Shown here: piece by piece, positions 49,811 to 58,709 of the stretch
How the letters are laid out: each line of letters opens with the position of its first letter
Numbering within the stretch: the first letter of the stretch is position 1
Assembly (NCBI GenBank): GCA_012970285.1
Contig: JIBW01000007.1
Span: forward strand, 186,001-250,000
Source: Bacillaceae bacterium JMAK1
GTDB taxonomy: Bacteria > Bacillota > Bacilli > Bacillales > Marinococcaceae
DNA: 64,000 bases
Direction: 5' to 3'
The notes under the pieces: model-generated
Seen by the model: only the letters and a program-made list of their open reading frames with translations
Told to the model about the DNA's origin: nothing
Database searches by the model: none
Position numbers and translations under genes: made by a program

Positions 49811-50695
49811 TCAATAATCATCCTTGATTTTATACTTTTCAATATATTCTTGTTCTGATATAATTTCAAGGATATCTTCAGGAGCAATTTTTCTTATTGG
49901 ATGTATATAAGAACATAGTTCAACTACTCCATATTTCAAGATATTGAGAGATTTTTGAATCAACCACCTTTTTACTTTTACTTCAATTTCTTCATTAGGT
50001 AAATATTCTAGATTGTCTCTCGTAATTCCGTAAAAATTATCCTCATATTCAACCAAAAACGTCCAATATTTATAATGATTAAGGGGCTGTTTAAATTTAA
50101 TAATAAAATGTTCTTTGTTCTTATGTTTAACCCAATCACTCTCAATTGTAGCGTCTTTTAAGAATTCGGCTAAATCAATAAGTATTTCGGGTCTATCTCT
50201 AGTATATCCATCATATGAAACTACATTTGAATGGCATAGAAATCCATTGATTTGGAAATCTCGATAAAATTTATGTATTACACGATTTCTATCCTCTTCT
50301 TCAGTCAAAGAATAACCATCAGTTGTTTCACTAATATCAAGTTGGTTACCTTTATATAAAATGTATCTTTCCTTAATATTAACTTTAATTTCCTTTTCAT
50401 CTAAATAATCGTTTAAGGGTGTTTTTTTTAATACTGCATCTTGTAAATTAACGATTCCTAACTCTTTAATAGATTTACATTTGTCTAAACTGGTAGTGCT
50501 ATGTAGACTTACAAGTTCAACATTCTTTTCTAACAAATGTTTATCTTCAATTTTGAATTTTTCTAAAAATACCTCTACATCTGTAGTTTCGAGGCAAATA
50601 AAATCTAAAATACTTTTTTTATCCTTCTCATTTAAGTTTAAAAACTCTAATAGTGATTTTGATGTACTATCATAATCATTCATATCATATATCAA
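49811..50695 (-). CDS. Hypothetical protein, 294 aa
   Basis: Acidic at the N terminus and Lys-rich elsewhere, no membrane segment or signal peptide. I do not recognise the family with confidence. A segment at about residues 61-110 (ELVSLHSTTSLDKCKSIKELGIVNL then a charged helix) has the H-x-T ... I-x-x-x-G-I spacing found in ADP-ribosyltransferase-like folds (HxT plus a following helix), but that pattern is short and could be chance. Neighbouring genes are candidate defence genes. ATG 50695 (or the following ATG at 50683). Confidence 0.55.
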   Translation of the reverse strand: MIYDMNDYDSTSKSLLEFLNLNEKDKKSILDFICLETTDVEVFLEKFKIEDKHLLEKNVELVSLHSTTSLDKCKSIKELGIVNLQDAVLKKTPLNDYLDEKEIKVNIKERYILYKGNQLDISETTDGYSLTEEEDRNRVIHKFYRDFQINGFLCHSNVVSYDGYTRDRPEILIDLAEFLKDATIESDWVKHKNKEHFIIKFKQPLNHYKYWTFLVEYEDNFYGITRDNLEYLPNEEIEVKVKRWLIQKSLNILKYGVVELCSYIHPIRKIAPEDILEIISEQEYIEKYKIKDDY

Positions 50696-50865
50696 ATTTA
50701 AGCACCTCCAAATAGTATTTTACTAAATAAACATATTTTCTCATAGATCAATTAAAAAAAGAGCTTACTAATAACTTTCGATGTAGGTAAGTGCTAAATG
50801 TATCAGGTCAACCACTAACCATCAAACTAAAATTACATTGTCAAATTAAATCCACCAATGTTTAA

Positions 50866-51297
50866 AAGCGGCTGAATGTATGGTTAGATGATAGAACAGG
50901 ATATTTCGAAACATTCTGGGAGAAATTGCATCCTCATGGTTCGCACTCTGATTTATCAAATGGATACCTCATTCCATGGAGTACCTTATCTGGAGGTTAT
51001 AGTTGGTTAGGAGCAAGTATAAGTAGAAATGAACTAATTCCAGGATATTATAATTCGATTCGAGTTTCTATGAATATGATAAGCAAACTATAAATAAAGT
51101 AGTGACTTTTTATCATCCATATATCAAAAAAGCTAGGGCCTTCGGGATTAACAAAATATGGTTTTGCTCCACACCATTCACTTGATCAATACTATAAGAG
51201 CTATATTGACTCCTTAAGACAATACTATCCAATGAATCCATTACACATATTCAAGAGTTTCTGGAGTCAAATGTTAGTAAACCTTTTAAGGGTGTAG
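50866..51297 (+). pseudogene. Decayed coding fragments
   Basis: Two stretches of protein-like sequence in different + frames without starts: 50866-51093 contains TGYFETFWEKLHPHGSHSDL and later IPWSTLSGGYSWLGASIS; 51118-51297 contains KYGFAPHHSLDQYYKSYIDS and FKSFWSQML. Tryptophan/tyrosine-rich sequence of this kind is not expected by chance in AT-rich DNA. They look like remnants of one or two genes broken by frameshift and deletion. Family unknown. The surrounding 50696-51664 holds nothing else I can support. Confidence 0.4.
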
Positions 51298-51664
51298 GGA
51301 TATATTGGGAGTTATGTTAACTGGAAAAACGGGTAGCCTCGAACTATTTTGTATAACTTATGCCTTTCTGAAGGATTAAACTTTTGAGAATACATTAGGA
51401 AGTATTATGCCAGAAATAAAATGCAAAGAAAGGTATTTACCATATTCAACACGCTAAAAACGATTATATTCATTTGATGGTGAGATGAAGCGGACCAAAT
51501 AGATGGTAACAAGATACTTATAATTTCTGCATATGATTTCTGTTGACCTGAAATAGGAAGAAAATCAAATTAAATTATTGCCTGAATGTTATAATATATT
51601 TTATTTGAACAGAAAAAAATAATTTGCACTATCATAATAACGCATTTGAAAAGAGGAGTTATAA

Positions 51665-52747
51665 ATGGGCAGGAAGATTGCTAGGAACGAGCCTTGTCCT
51701 TGTGGAAGTGGGGAAAAGTTCAAGAAATGTTGTATAGAAAGATTTAATAAACCAGATGATGAAGAGTTTTCTAAACTAGAAAATCTGCCTGTACAGTACA
51801 AAAAACTAAGAAAAGATTCAAGAATAAAGCAATGTTTACATCCATATAAGGAAGCATGTTCAGAAAAAATAATAAAATCACATTCTATACAAAATAACAA
51901 AATCCTCAAGAAGATTGCAACTAAAGGTAAAGTATTTATGCCTAGTCCTAAAGATGATAATCCTTTTGCTGTTATGACAGAGTACGGAAGAAAAGAAGCT
52001 ACTATTTTTACTGGTTTTTGCGGATATCATGATAAAACTGTATTTCAGCCAATAGAAGATAGTTTGTTTAACAATAGTAAAGAACATATTTTTTTGTATA
52101 CATATCGTTGTTTTGCTGTTGAATATCATAAAAAGCAAGAAGTGGTGAATATGGGGCAACAATTGTTTATGAAAAAACCATCATTGTTATCTTTATCAAA
52201 ATGGGAAAATCCCTATGGCGGGCTACAAATGGCTATAAATGATTTTGGGCCAGTGAAGAATCAATTTGATAAAGCATTATTAGATAAAGATTTTGATATA
52301 TTAACGAGTGTTGTATGGAAATTCAATCAATCAGCTAAATTTGCAGGAACAGGTTTTGAAGCTATGACTAAAGATTTACAAGGAAACAATATTCAGGACT
52401 TATTAAATCCGGATATTTTGGCTAAACATATATTTGTAGTAGTTTTCCCTGATGGTGATAAGACTTATTGCATTATATCATGGTTAAAGGCGAATGATGA
52501 TTTATTCTCTGGATATTACCAACAACTGATTCATCTTAACGAACAGGAACAGAAAAATTATATAAATAATGTTCTCCCTATGATAAGTGAGAACATTACT
52601 ATTAATACTGAAGCATGGGATAAGTGGGAAGACTATAAAAAAGATGAGTTTGGCTCATTGATTTGGGGAATGGAAGTTTTAGCTGAATTGTCAGGGAGAC
52701 CCGGGGATAGACTTGAATCACCTCTATATGATTTGTTTGAGCTATGA
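51665..52747 (+). CDS. SEC-C zinc-motif protein of unknown function
   Basis: A 360-residue protein starting with a SEC-C zinc motif (RNEPCPCGSGEKFKKCC at residues 7-23). Following it are QCLHPYKEACSEKIIKSHSIQNNKILKKIA and FTGFCGYHDKTVFQPIED, giving further ordered Cys/His pairs (C-x-C, SH, C-x-x-H-D) that could form a second metal site. The C-terminal ~200 residues have no known motif. SEC-C modules tether proteins to others or nucleic acid; similar SEC-C proteins of unknown function are frequent in accessory regions. ATG 51665 after GAGGAGTTATAA. Lone gene. Confidence 0.65.
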   Translation: MGRKIARNEPCPCGSGEKFKKCCIERFNKPDDEEFSKLENLPVQYKKLRKDSRIKQCLHPYKEACSEKIIKSHSIQNNKILKKIATKGKVFMPSPKDDNPFAVMTEYGRKEATIFTGFCGYHDKTVFQPIEDSLFNNSKEHIFLYTYRCFAVEYHKKQEVVNMGQQLFMKKPSLLSLSKWENPYGGLQMAINDFGPVKNQFDKALLDKDFDILTSVVWKFNQSAKFAGTGFEAMTKDLQGNNIQDLLNPDILAKHIFVVVFPDGDKTYCIISWLKANDDLFSGYYQQLIHLNEQEQKNYINNVLPMISENITINTEAWDKWEDYKKDEFGSLIWGMEVLAELSGRPGDRLESPLYDLFEL

Positions 52748-53293
52748 TTAAAGGTTATAAGAAAGGCAGATTAAACTTGAAGGAAATAACTTCTTGTAAA
52801 TTTATTGATATGACAGCACTAGTACTAGTGGTCTTGTGAATATGTTGAAGTTGGTCTTTCAAAAACAAATGTAATGAAAGGTGCTCTTAATTGACTGTCT
52901 TTAGACACGTTGAAAGATTCCTCATACACTCCACTCCCTTTTTTAATTTTTCCACTAGGTTGGAGCTAGTTTGTATAGGTTCTGAGAGTAAAGCCTGTAA
53001 AAAAGTAAACAACAATAATGAACATATCATGATAGCGATAATTTTAAAATAAAGAAATTTAGATAATACTTTATTAAGTATCTAATACTATCTTGTTAGG
53101 CGATAAATAGAATTTTTATTTCCATGAGTTATACTTTTCCACTTTAATGTTCGTTCCCTACAAGACGGGACGAACTTTTTTGTGTATACACTAGAATAAA
53201 TAGTTAAACTGAAATAATGAGTATTTATTTTCTTCATAAGTTGACTTTTTCATATAATAATCTAAAATAATAATTAGATGGGAGGTTTATTTC
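52748..53293. other. 546-bp gene-free stretch
   Basis: No supported gene. It contains one hairpin with T-run, GTTCGTTCC/GGGACGAAC then TTTTTT at about 53149-53178, which could be a terminator on the + strand, and probably the promoter of the following gene (TTGACT near 53242 with TATAAT near 53256 is too close for SigA spacing). Confidence 0.5.
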
Positions 53294-54007
53294 ATGATTA
53301 GCTTACAAAAAGATGTTGTTAAGTCAATTGTTAATATACTTGTACTGGATGATCCGGAAGCACGTCAATTATATTTACAATCTATTAATAATGAGTCTGG
53401 CGAAGGTACGCAGAATAGTAGGCAACAACAAAAATGGGATTTTAGGTACAACTCTTTAATAGAGATGGCAAAAAGGTTTGATCTTCAATATGTAAAGGTA
53501 AGTAGAGGAAAGTTGTGGGAAGCAATTTTGCTTGTAGGTCCTGAAAGTGAGCTTTATGTTTTTTTTAGTCATAAAAATATGAAGCAAATTATTAAAAAAG
53601 GAAAAAGGAATCATTATCTAAAGCTGCTTAATTTATTCAATGGCGAATTAGATAAATTACATCCGATAAATTTACAACTGACTCTCCCATTATACGATGA
53701 CACCGAGGAAGAAAATACGGAGAACTTAAAAGGACAAGCTAAACTGATGCTGAGTATGATGGAAAAAGATCCGTCTAAAGTAATTGTATTTGCTTTTGAT
53801 AATTCTTTTATATCAACTGTTAAAGCGTTTGCTTTTAATACCAAACAGGAAGCAGTATGGGAGGAAGATTTAACAAAATTAATAGAACCTAATTATAGAT
53901 TAGTTCTTATGGATGACTATGTTAATCCAGATAAGCGTGATAGTAAAAGTACGCTTGAGGCTAAGAAGGAGAAAAAACAAATAGTTAGTTTGAAAAATAT
54001 AAAGTGA
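53294..54007 (+). CDS. Hypothetical protein paired with XRE-ImmA/IrrE gene
   Basis: A 237-residue protein, ATG 53294 after GGGAGGTTTATTTC. It begins with a helix-rich part (QKDVVKSIVNILVLDDPEARQLYLQSI), has a core of strands (KLWEAILLVGPESELYVFFSHKNM) and ends in a Lys-rich tail. It resembles a family I associate, without certainty, with DUF5986. No catalytic motif is obvious. It is 16 nt upstream of the ImmA/IrrE gene in the same operon, the position of a toxin or partner whose activity or stability the second protein could control. Confidence 0.65.
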   Translation: MISLQKDVVKSIVNILVLDDPEARQLYLQSINNESGEGTQNSRQQQKWDFRYNSLIEMAKRFDLQYVKVSRGKLWEAILLVGPESELYVFFSHKNMKQIIKKGKRNHYLKLLNLFNGELDKLHPINLQLTLPLYDDTEEENTENLKGQAKLMLSMMEKDPSKVIVFAFDNSFISTVKAFAFNTKQEAVWEEDLTKLIEPNYRLVLMDDYVNPDKRDSKSTLEAKKEKKQIVSLKNIK

Positions 54008-54023
54008 GTTTGGAGATATTGAT

Positions 54024-55187
54024 ATGAAAAAGATATTTAATGGAGTTCGGCTAAAGGAAGCTAGATTATACAATAAACTCACAATAACAGAATTAGCTGA
54101 GAAGTTAAATGTCACTAAGCAAATGATTTCAAAATATGAAAGTGGAAAAAGTGAACCAAGTTTTGAAAAGTCACTGCAACTTATTGATGTTTTGGGGTAT
54201 CCACGTGAATTCTTTTATACTGCTGACAAGTACTTAGTAGATAATGAAGGAACCTTTTTTAGATCAAGGTTAACAGCAACTCAAAAATCTAAAGAACCTG
54301 CATCAATTGCACTTAAATATTCAGTTATTTTAAGGGATTTTTTGGGTCAATTTATAGATTTTCCTGTTTTACAAGATAGGGAAATTTATGAAGGGATAGA
54401 TAATCCTGAAGAATTAGCCTTGAGTATAAGAAGGGCAATGGATTTAGGGGTCGAACCTATACAAGATATTATAGAAGTCGCAGAGCTAATGGGCTTTGCA
54501 GTCATAAATATAAATTACCAGGAAGATAAAGTAGATGCTTTCAGTAGTATGAATGCTATTAATGGAAACAGTTATTTTGTAATTACTACTGGTGATTCGG
54601 GGTCGTTTTATAGGCAACAATTTAGTATTGCTCACGAGATAGGTCATTGGGTTCTTCATCAAAATATAAACCCACAAGAATTAGACAAGGATGAATATAA
54701 GACAATGGAAAATGAAGCAAATAAATTTGCTTCAACATTCCTGTTGCCAGAAGAATCATTTGGGAATGAACTGAGGACTAAAATAGCAGATGAAATAGAC
54801 ACATACTATAATTTAAAAAGAAAATGGAACGTATCTATGGCGGCAATGATCATGAGAGCAAGAGATTTGAATATTATATCTGCTGACCAAGAGACGAAGT
54901 TATACAAACAATTGCATTACAGAAGGTGGAGAAATCCAGAACCTTTTGATTTAGAAACTAAAGTAACTTTACCTGTTGCCTTTAAGCAATCATTAGAATT
55001 GTTAATTGATGAAAATATATTACAAGGACATGAAATACCTTTAAAAATTGCCGAAGAATATAGTTTATATCTTACCCCTAAAATGTTAGCTATGATTTGT
55101 GGAGTCAAGCCTGCTTTATTCATGGACAATAATCAGTCTAAAGTCGTGCTTAAAATAAAGGACTTCAAAAATAAACAGAGTAGTTAA
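54024..55187 (+). CDS. XRE regulator fused to ImmA/IrrE-type metallopeptidase
   Basis: A 387-residue two-domain protein: XRE helix-turn-helix at residues 8-63 (LKEARLYNKLTITELAEKLNVTKQMISKYESGKSEPS) and a gluzincin peptidase with HEIGH at 204-208 (SIAHEIGHWVLH) plus the downstream Glu in ENEANKFASTFLLPEE as third ligand. ImmA of ICEBs1 cleaves its repressor ImmR; IrrE-like proteins switch stress responses; many fused forms act as antitoxins. Here it likely represses its operon and acts on, or is neutralised by, the upstream protein. ATG 54024 after GGAGATATTGAT. Confidence 0.88.
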   Translation: MKKIFNGVRLKEARLYNKLTITELAEKLNVTKQMISKYESGKSEPSFEKSLQLIDVLGYPREFFYTADKYLVDNEGTFFRSRLTATQKSKEPASIALKYSVILRDFLGQFIDFPVLQDREIYEGIDNPEELALSIRRAMDLGVEPIQDIIEVAELMGFAVININYQEDKVDAFSSMNAINGNSYFVITTGDSGSFYRQQFSIAHEIGHWVLHQNINPQELDKDEYKTMENEANKFASTFLLPEESFGNELRTKIADEIDTYYNLKRKWNVSMAAMIMRARDLNIISADQETKLYKQLHYRRWRNPEPFDLETKVTLPVAFKQSLELLIDENILQGHEIPLKIAEEYSLYLTPKMLAMICGVKPALFMDNNQSKVVLKIKDFKNKQSS

Positions 55188-55298
55188 CCTTATGAACTAG
55201 GCTTCTGTATTAATATAATTAACGGGTGTAGAAAGGCTCGGTGGGCATGGCACGTAGTCAGTTATTGAAGGATGCTTTTGGTGGTAAAGAAAGTATTG

Positions 55299-55333
55299 AA
55301 AAAAGACTGCCATTAAAGGCTGTCTTTTTTTCA
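55299..55333 (+). terminator. Terminator after the ImmA/IrrE gene
   Basis: AAAAAAGACTGCC/GGCTGTCTTTTTTT (one T-T mismatch), loop ATTAAA, 112 bp after the stop. Confidence 0.65.
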
Positions 55334-55424
55334 CGGTTTAATTTTATGGTGAATATTGAAATGGACCAGGTCTAAATGTAATAGTAGTTTTAATAAGTTA
55401 TGCATCGTACTCGTACCTAACGTT

Positions 55425-55450
55425 AAACAGCCCCTGGTTAGGGGCTGTTT
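55425..55450. terminator. Terminator of the HNH endonuclease gene
   Basis: Perfect AAACAGCCCC/GGGGCTGTTT, loop TGGTTA, 5 bp after the - strand stop. Confidence 0.75.
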
Positions 55451-55455
55451 AATCT

Positions 55456-56394
55456 TTAGATCTTATCTAAGAATATTTCATTGTTGTGTCGTCGAAGGTA
55501 TTCCTTATTTGGAGAACTTATAAACGGGGTACTGATAATAGTTCCGTTAAAAGGAACTATGTATTCTGATAGAAAAGAATCAGATGTTACTTTCTTCGAA
55601 ACCAATACTTCGAACGATTCTAATATTGTTATATAACCTTTATCAAAAGCCTTATCAAACAATACGGAAAGGCATATACAGTTTGCAGGGTCTAACCTAA
55701 TGCTATTGTCGTGTGACCATGGGACAATATGCGAAGCAATTAAGAATTCTTTAGTATTAATGCCTGAAATTGCACATTTATAATTATAATTCCTTTTAAC
55801 TAACTCTGATAATCTTTGTTGTCCTCTTCTGATATTAGATATACCTTTTTGGTCTTCAGTACTAAAGTCTTTAGTGATATAATGGGTGCTATTAAAGTAA
55901 GGTAATAGTCCATTGTTTATTTCTGTTTCAGTTTTTATGTCTAAGTGTAAGCTGCAATTAAGAATATTTAAGAAGTCTTCTTTGTGGACTTTATTCATTC
56001 CATATTGATTAAAGAAGTTGCTCCACGTTTGACCTTTCCTTTTTTTAAAAGACCATTGAAAATTATTCAAATGAATTTGTAGCAATTTTTGTTCAAATTC
56101 CAAAGGCTTCTCTATAAAACCCCTAACCAAGTCATCATTAATTTTCTCAATACGACTTATTTTGCCTGCTCCAAAAAAATAAAAGTTATTACGGATTTCA
56201 GATGATGATTGTGGCCTTCGATATAAAAAGAGATCACCTACTTTTACGCGGTTATATCTACTGGGTGACCAATCATACGAAATAAACTCTACGTCCTCAT
56301 AATCTAATTTTGTACCTTTAGTATCTAAAATAAAATACTGGGTTTCTGGATTAAGTAATTCCTCTCTATAATAGTTTTTATATATCTGCATCAT
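55456..56394 (-). CDS. HNH endonuclease with N-terminal PUA/EVE-like domain (possible modification-dependent restriction enzyme)
   Basis: A 312-residue protein. Residues ~35-95 (YDWSPSRYNRVKVGDLFLYRR ... FYFFGAGKISRIEKI) have the look of PUA/EVE-like domains that read modified bases: a VGDLF strand-turn followed by FYFFGAGKI. The C-terminal domain is an HNH_2 nuclease: C207, the histidine of IASHIVPWSHD (222), N238 and FDKAFDKGYITI. Such fusions occur in type IV (modification-dependent) restriction enzymes. No methyltransferase is adjacent, consistent with that type. ATG 56394; a second ATG follows. Divergent from the HEPN-motif gene with 68 bp between. Confidence 0.75.
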   Translation of the reverse strand: MMQIYKNYYREELLNPETQYFILDTKGTKLDYEDVEFISYDWSPSRYNRVKVGDLFLYRRPQSSSEIRNNFYFFGAGKISRIEKINDDLVRGFIEKPLEFEQKLLQIHLNNFQWSFKKRKGQTWSNFFNQYGMNKVHKEDFLNILNCSLHLDIKTETEINNGLLPYFNSTHYITKDFSTEDQKGISNIRRGQQRLSELVKRNYNYKCAISGINTKEFLIASHIVPWSHDNSIRLDPANCICLSVLFDKAFDKGYITILESFEVLVSKKVTSDSFLSEYIVPFNGTIISTPFISSPNKEYLRRHNNEIFLDKI

Positions 56395-56462
56395 TTTTAC
56401 CCCGCTATCTACTAATATATCTACTGTCTAGTCGTTCACTAATATAAATAAGGAGAATTTAC

Positions 56463-56750
56463 ATGATAGAAAATAATGTTAAAGGATATAATTATTTAAT
56501 ATCTATATACATGGTCATGGAAAGTAAATTTGAGATTCCTATTGAACGTAAAAATTCTTATAGAGACACTGTGGACTATATCACTCATAAATATGAAATG
56601 AGCATTCCTTACAATGTTAAATTAGACCTTGTTAAAAGTAAGAAAGTTAGGAATGATATTTGTCATTTTAAACCTATAAGTAAAAAAGAGATTATGTTAT
56701 TAGCTAGTCTGGAAAAAGATATTCAACAATTAAAGAGAGGTTATTATTAG
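56463..56750 (+). CDS. Small helical protein with HEPN-like R-x4-H motif
   Basis: A 95-residue, predicted all-helical protein, ATG 56463 after AAGGAGAATTTAC. Near its C-terminal third it carries KKVRNDICHFKPI: R63-N64-x3-H68, the R(N)x4H signature of HEPN ribonucleases and toxins. It is shorter than typical HEPN proteins (about 110-140 residues) but spans the helices around the motif. Possible toxin or RNase; the convergent XRE gene may be its controller. Call rests on one motif. Confidence 0.55.
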   Translation: MIENNVKGYNYLISIYMVMESKFEIPIERKNSYRDTVDYITHKYEMSIPYNVKLDLVKSKKVRNDICHFKPISKKEIMLLASLEKDIQQLKRGYY

Positions 56751-56873
56751 TAGTAATTAAAGTTTTGTTGCGAATCATAATAATATCTAAAACAATTTCA
56801 TATGTACTTTTCATGATTCGTGGAGTTTTGAATATTAAATTTTGGGACTTGTAACATGAACACTCAATAACCA

Positions 56874-57110
56874 CTAATCCTTAGTATCGAGTGTAGAGAA
56901 TTCAAACAAATCTTTTGGAGTTACATTCAACGCAGTAGCTAATTTTTGAATGTTATCCAAGGAAACATTCCGCTTGCCTCTCTCTATGTCAGATACGTAG
57001 GTTCTATGCAGTTCACATGCAAAAGCTAGTTCTTCTTGAGTCATTTCTCCTGCTAATAATCGGACTTGACGTACCTTTTTCCCGAATAATATTTTTAGAT
57101 CGTTATTCAT
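56874..57110 (-). CDS. XRE-family controller-type regulator
   Basis: A 78-residue single-domain helix-turn-helix protein: VRQVRLLAGEMTQEELAFACELHRTYVSDIERGKRNVSLDNIQKLATALNV is the classic layout of restriction-modification C (controller) proteins and small phage-type repressors. ATG 57110 behind AGGAGGCAAC. It lies convergent to the HEPN-motif gene and near the HNH gene, so it may time expression of one of them. No nearby methyltransferase. Confidence 0.85.
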   Translation of the reverse strand: MNNDLKILFGKKVRQVRLLAGEMTQEELAFACELHRTYVSDIERGKRNVSLDNIQKLATALNVTPKDLFEFSTLDTKD

Positions 57111-57316
57111 GTTGCCTCCTACATTTAATGCGTACTTATAGAATGTTAGAATTTCTATAGTTGGTATGTCTACAGACTATAAGTTACATAAGATGCTATA
57201 ATTGATTGATCGTTGGGATTATTAATGGGTGTGGTGATTTGTAATGGTCAGGTCAATTTTTTTCAACATTTTTACTCTGGGATTCTACCTTGGAACTTAA
57301 CTAGGAGATGGTAATT

Positions 57317-58417
57317 ATGAAGATCACAGAAATTGAAGCGATACCTTACAGCATTCCTTATCATAAGCCGTTGAGTTTTGCGACTGGTGTGTTGACGCAT
57401 GCGAATCACGTCTTGATCAAAATCCACACGTCAGAAGGCTTTTTTGGAATAAGTGAAGCAGTGGAGCGACCGATGATTTATGGTGAGTCTCAACAATCGA
57501 TCGTAACTGCAATCCATAAATGGTTTGCTCCTTTGCTCATAGGGATGGATCCATTCGCAGTTGAAATTGTTCAAGGGAAGCTCAAACAAATTGTAGCGAA
57601 TAATACTGCGAAAGGCGCACTAGATATCGCTTTGCACGATCTGCGAGGAAAGGTGTTGCAACAACCTTGTTGGCGATTGTTCGGTGGGGACGGCGGTGAA
57701 ATTCAAGTAACAGCAATGCTATCAATCGGTAAACCAGAAGAAGTTGCTCAGGAAGCACTTTCGATCAGAGAACAGAATGGCAGTAACGTGTTTAAAATTA
57801 AGGTCGGTCTTGATGAAGAGAATGATCTTGCGGTTGTCAAAGAAGTAAGGAATGTACTTGGAGATGATGCAAGACTTTATGTCGATGCGAATCATGGATA
57901 CACGGCTGAGCAAGCATTGCGCATACTTCCGAAAATGATTAGCGAAAATATCGAGTTCGTTGAGGAACCGAACCCTGCAGAAGATTTTATTGGAAGAGCA
58001 AAATTGTCAGCGATGCTCTCTGTGCCAATTATGGCTGATGAAAGTGTCCCTACTCTTTCCGATGCTGTGCGGGAATTATACAACGACGCTGCTAGGATTA
58101 TAAGTGTCAAAACCACACGTACAGGATTTACAGAAAGTAGCAAAATCGTGGCGTTAGCTCAAGCACTTGGAGTTCGAACTGTTCTTGGAAATCAAGCCGA
58201 TAGTGTTATAGGAACGTCCGCTTCTTTGCAATTTGGTGGGGGATATCCATGGGTGAAACGTGAAGCAGGAGAATTTGACCTGTTCCAATTAATGAAGGAT
58301 CAAGTTGCAAACGAAATGCTACACGTCCAAAACGGGAAGTTACAGGTTCCGAATGGTCCAGGAATTGGCGTATCTATTAACGAAGAAAAGTTAAAGTACT
58401 ATCGGATCGATGAATAA
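57317..58417 (+). CDS. Enolase-superfamily enzyme (muconate cycloisomerase / dipeptide epimerase subgroup)
   Basis: Start set at ATG 57317 (the ATG at 57308 touches the AGGAG site); 366 residues. The barrel shows K-x-K as FKIKVG, metal ligands D in VDANHGY, E in EEPNPAED and D in ADESVPT, and the second-side lysine in VKTTRTG, the pattern of the MLE subgroup. Substrates of this subgroup include muconate, o-succinylbenzoate and dipeptides; the sequence alone does not decide. Backbone-like base composition resumes here. Ends before the terminator at 58531. Confidence 0.88.
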   Translation: MKITEIEAIPYSIPYHKPLSFATGVLTHANHVLIKIHTSEGFFGISEAVERPMIYGESQQSIVTAIHKWFAPLLIGMDPFAVEIVQGKLKQIVANNTAKGALDIALHDLRGKVLQQPCWRLFGGDGGEIQVTAMLSIGKPEEVAQEALSIREQNGSNVFKIKVGLDEENDLAVVKEVRNVLGDDARLYVDANHGYTAEQALRILPKMISENIEFVEEPNPAEDFIGRAKLSAMLSVPIMADESVPTLSDAVRELYNDAARIISVKTTRTGFTESSKIVALAQALGVRTVLGNQADSVIGTSASLQFGGGYPWVKREAGEFDLFQLMKDQVANEMLHVQNGKLQVPNGPGIGVSINEEKLKYYRIDE

Positions 58418-58530
58418 CTGAGTGCTCAAGTCATGCCCTGATTGTATAGCGAAAGGTATCGTCTTAAGTATTTACATTATCCTTAATGGTTCAATTTCAG
58501 TTGTTACTTTGACTTAAAATAATTTCCACG

Positions 58531-58560
58531 AAGAGCCTCATACATATGTGGCTCTTTTTT
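58531..58560 (+). terminator. Terminator of the enolase-superfamily gene
   Basis: AAGAGCC/GGCTCTT with inner CATA/TATG pairing, then six T. Confidence 0.75.
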
Positions 58561-58709
58561 ATATTGATCGAACGGTCAATTATCATAATAGTTTATTATT
58601 TGACTTTGAATTATATAATAGTAAAGTATTATTTAAATATTTATTATATAGAGAATTATAATTGAATGTGTATGCTCAGTGTATTGTGTGCGCAAGGAGG
58701 TCTTGAATA

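Larger units (their letters stand above)
47544..57250. other. AT-rich accessory island
   Basis: From just after rlmCD to about 57.2 kb the sequence becomes visibly richer in A/T, codon use shifts to A/T-ending codons, gene density falls and decayed fragments appear. Its genes (HNH-like, SEC-C, XRE-ImmA/IrrE, modified-base-type HNH, HEPN-motif, XRE) are types common in defence and toxin-antitoxin regions. No integrase, transposase or tRNA boundary is visible, so the mode of arrival is unknown. Confidence 0.75.

Noticed and set aside
47544-57250. Prophage or integrative element
   Set aside because: No integrase, structural, replication or conjugation gene seen.
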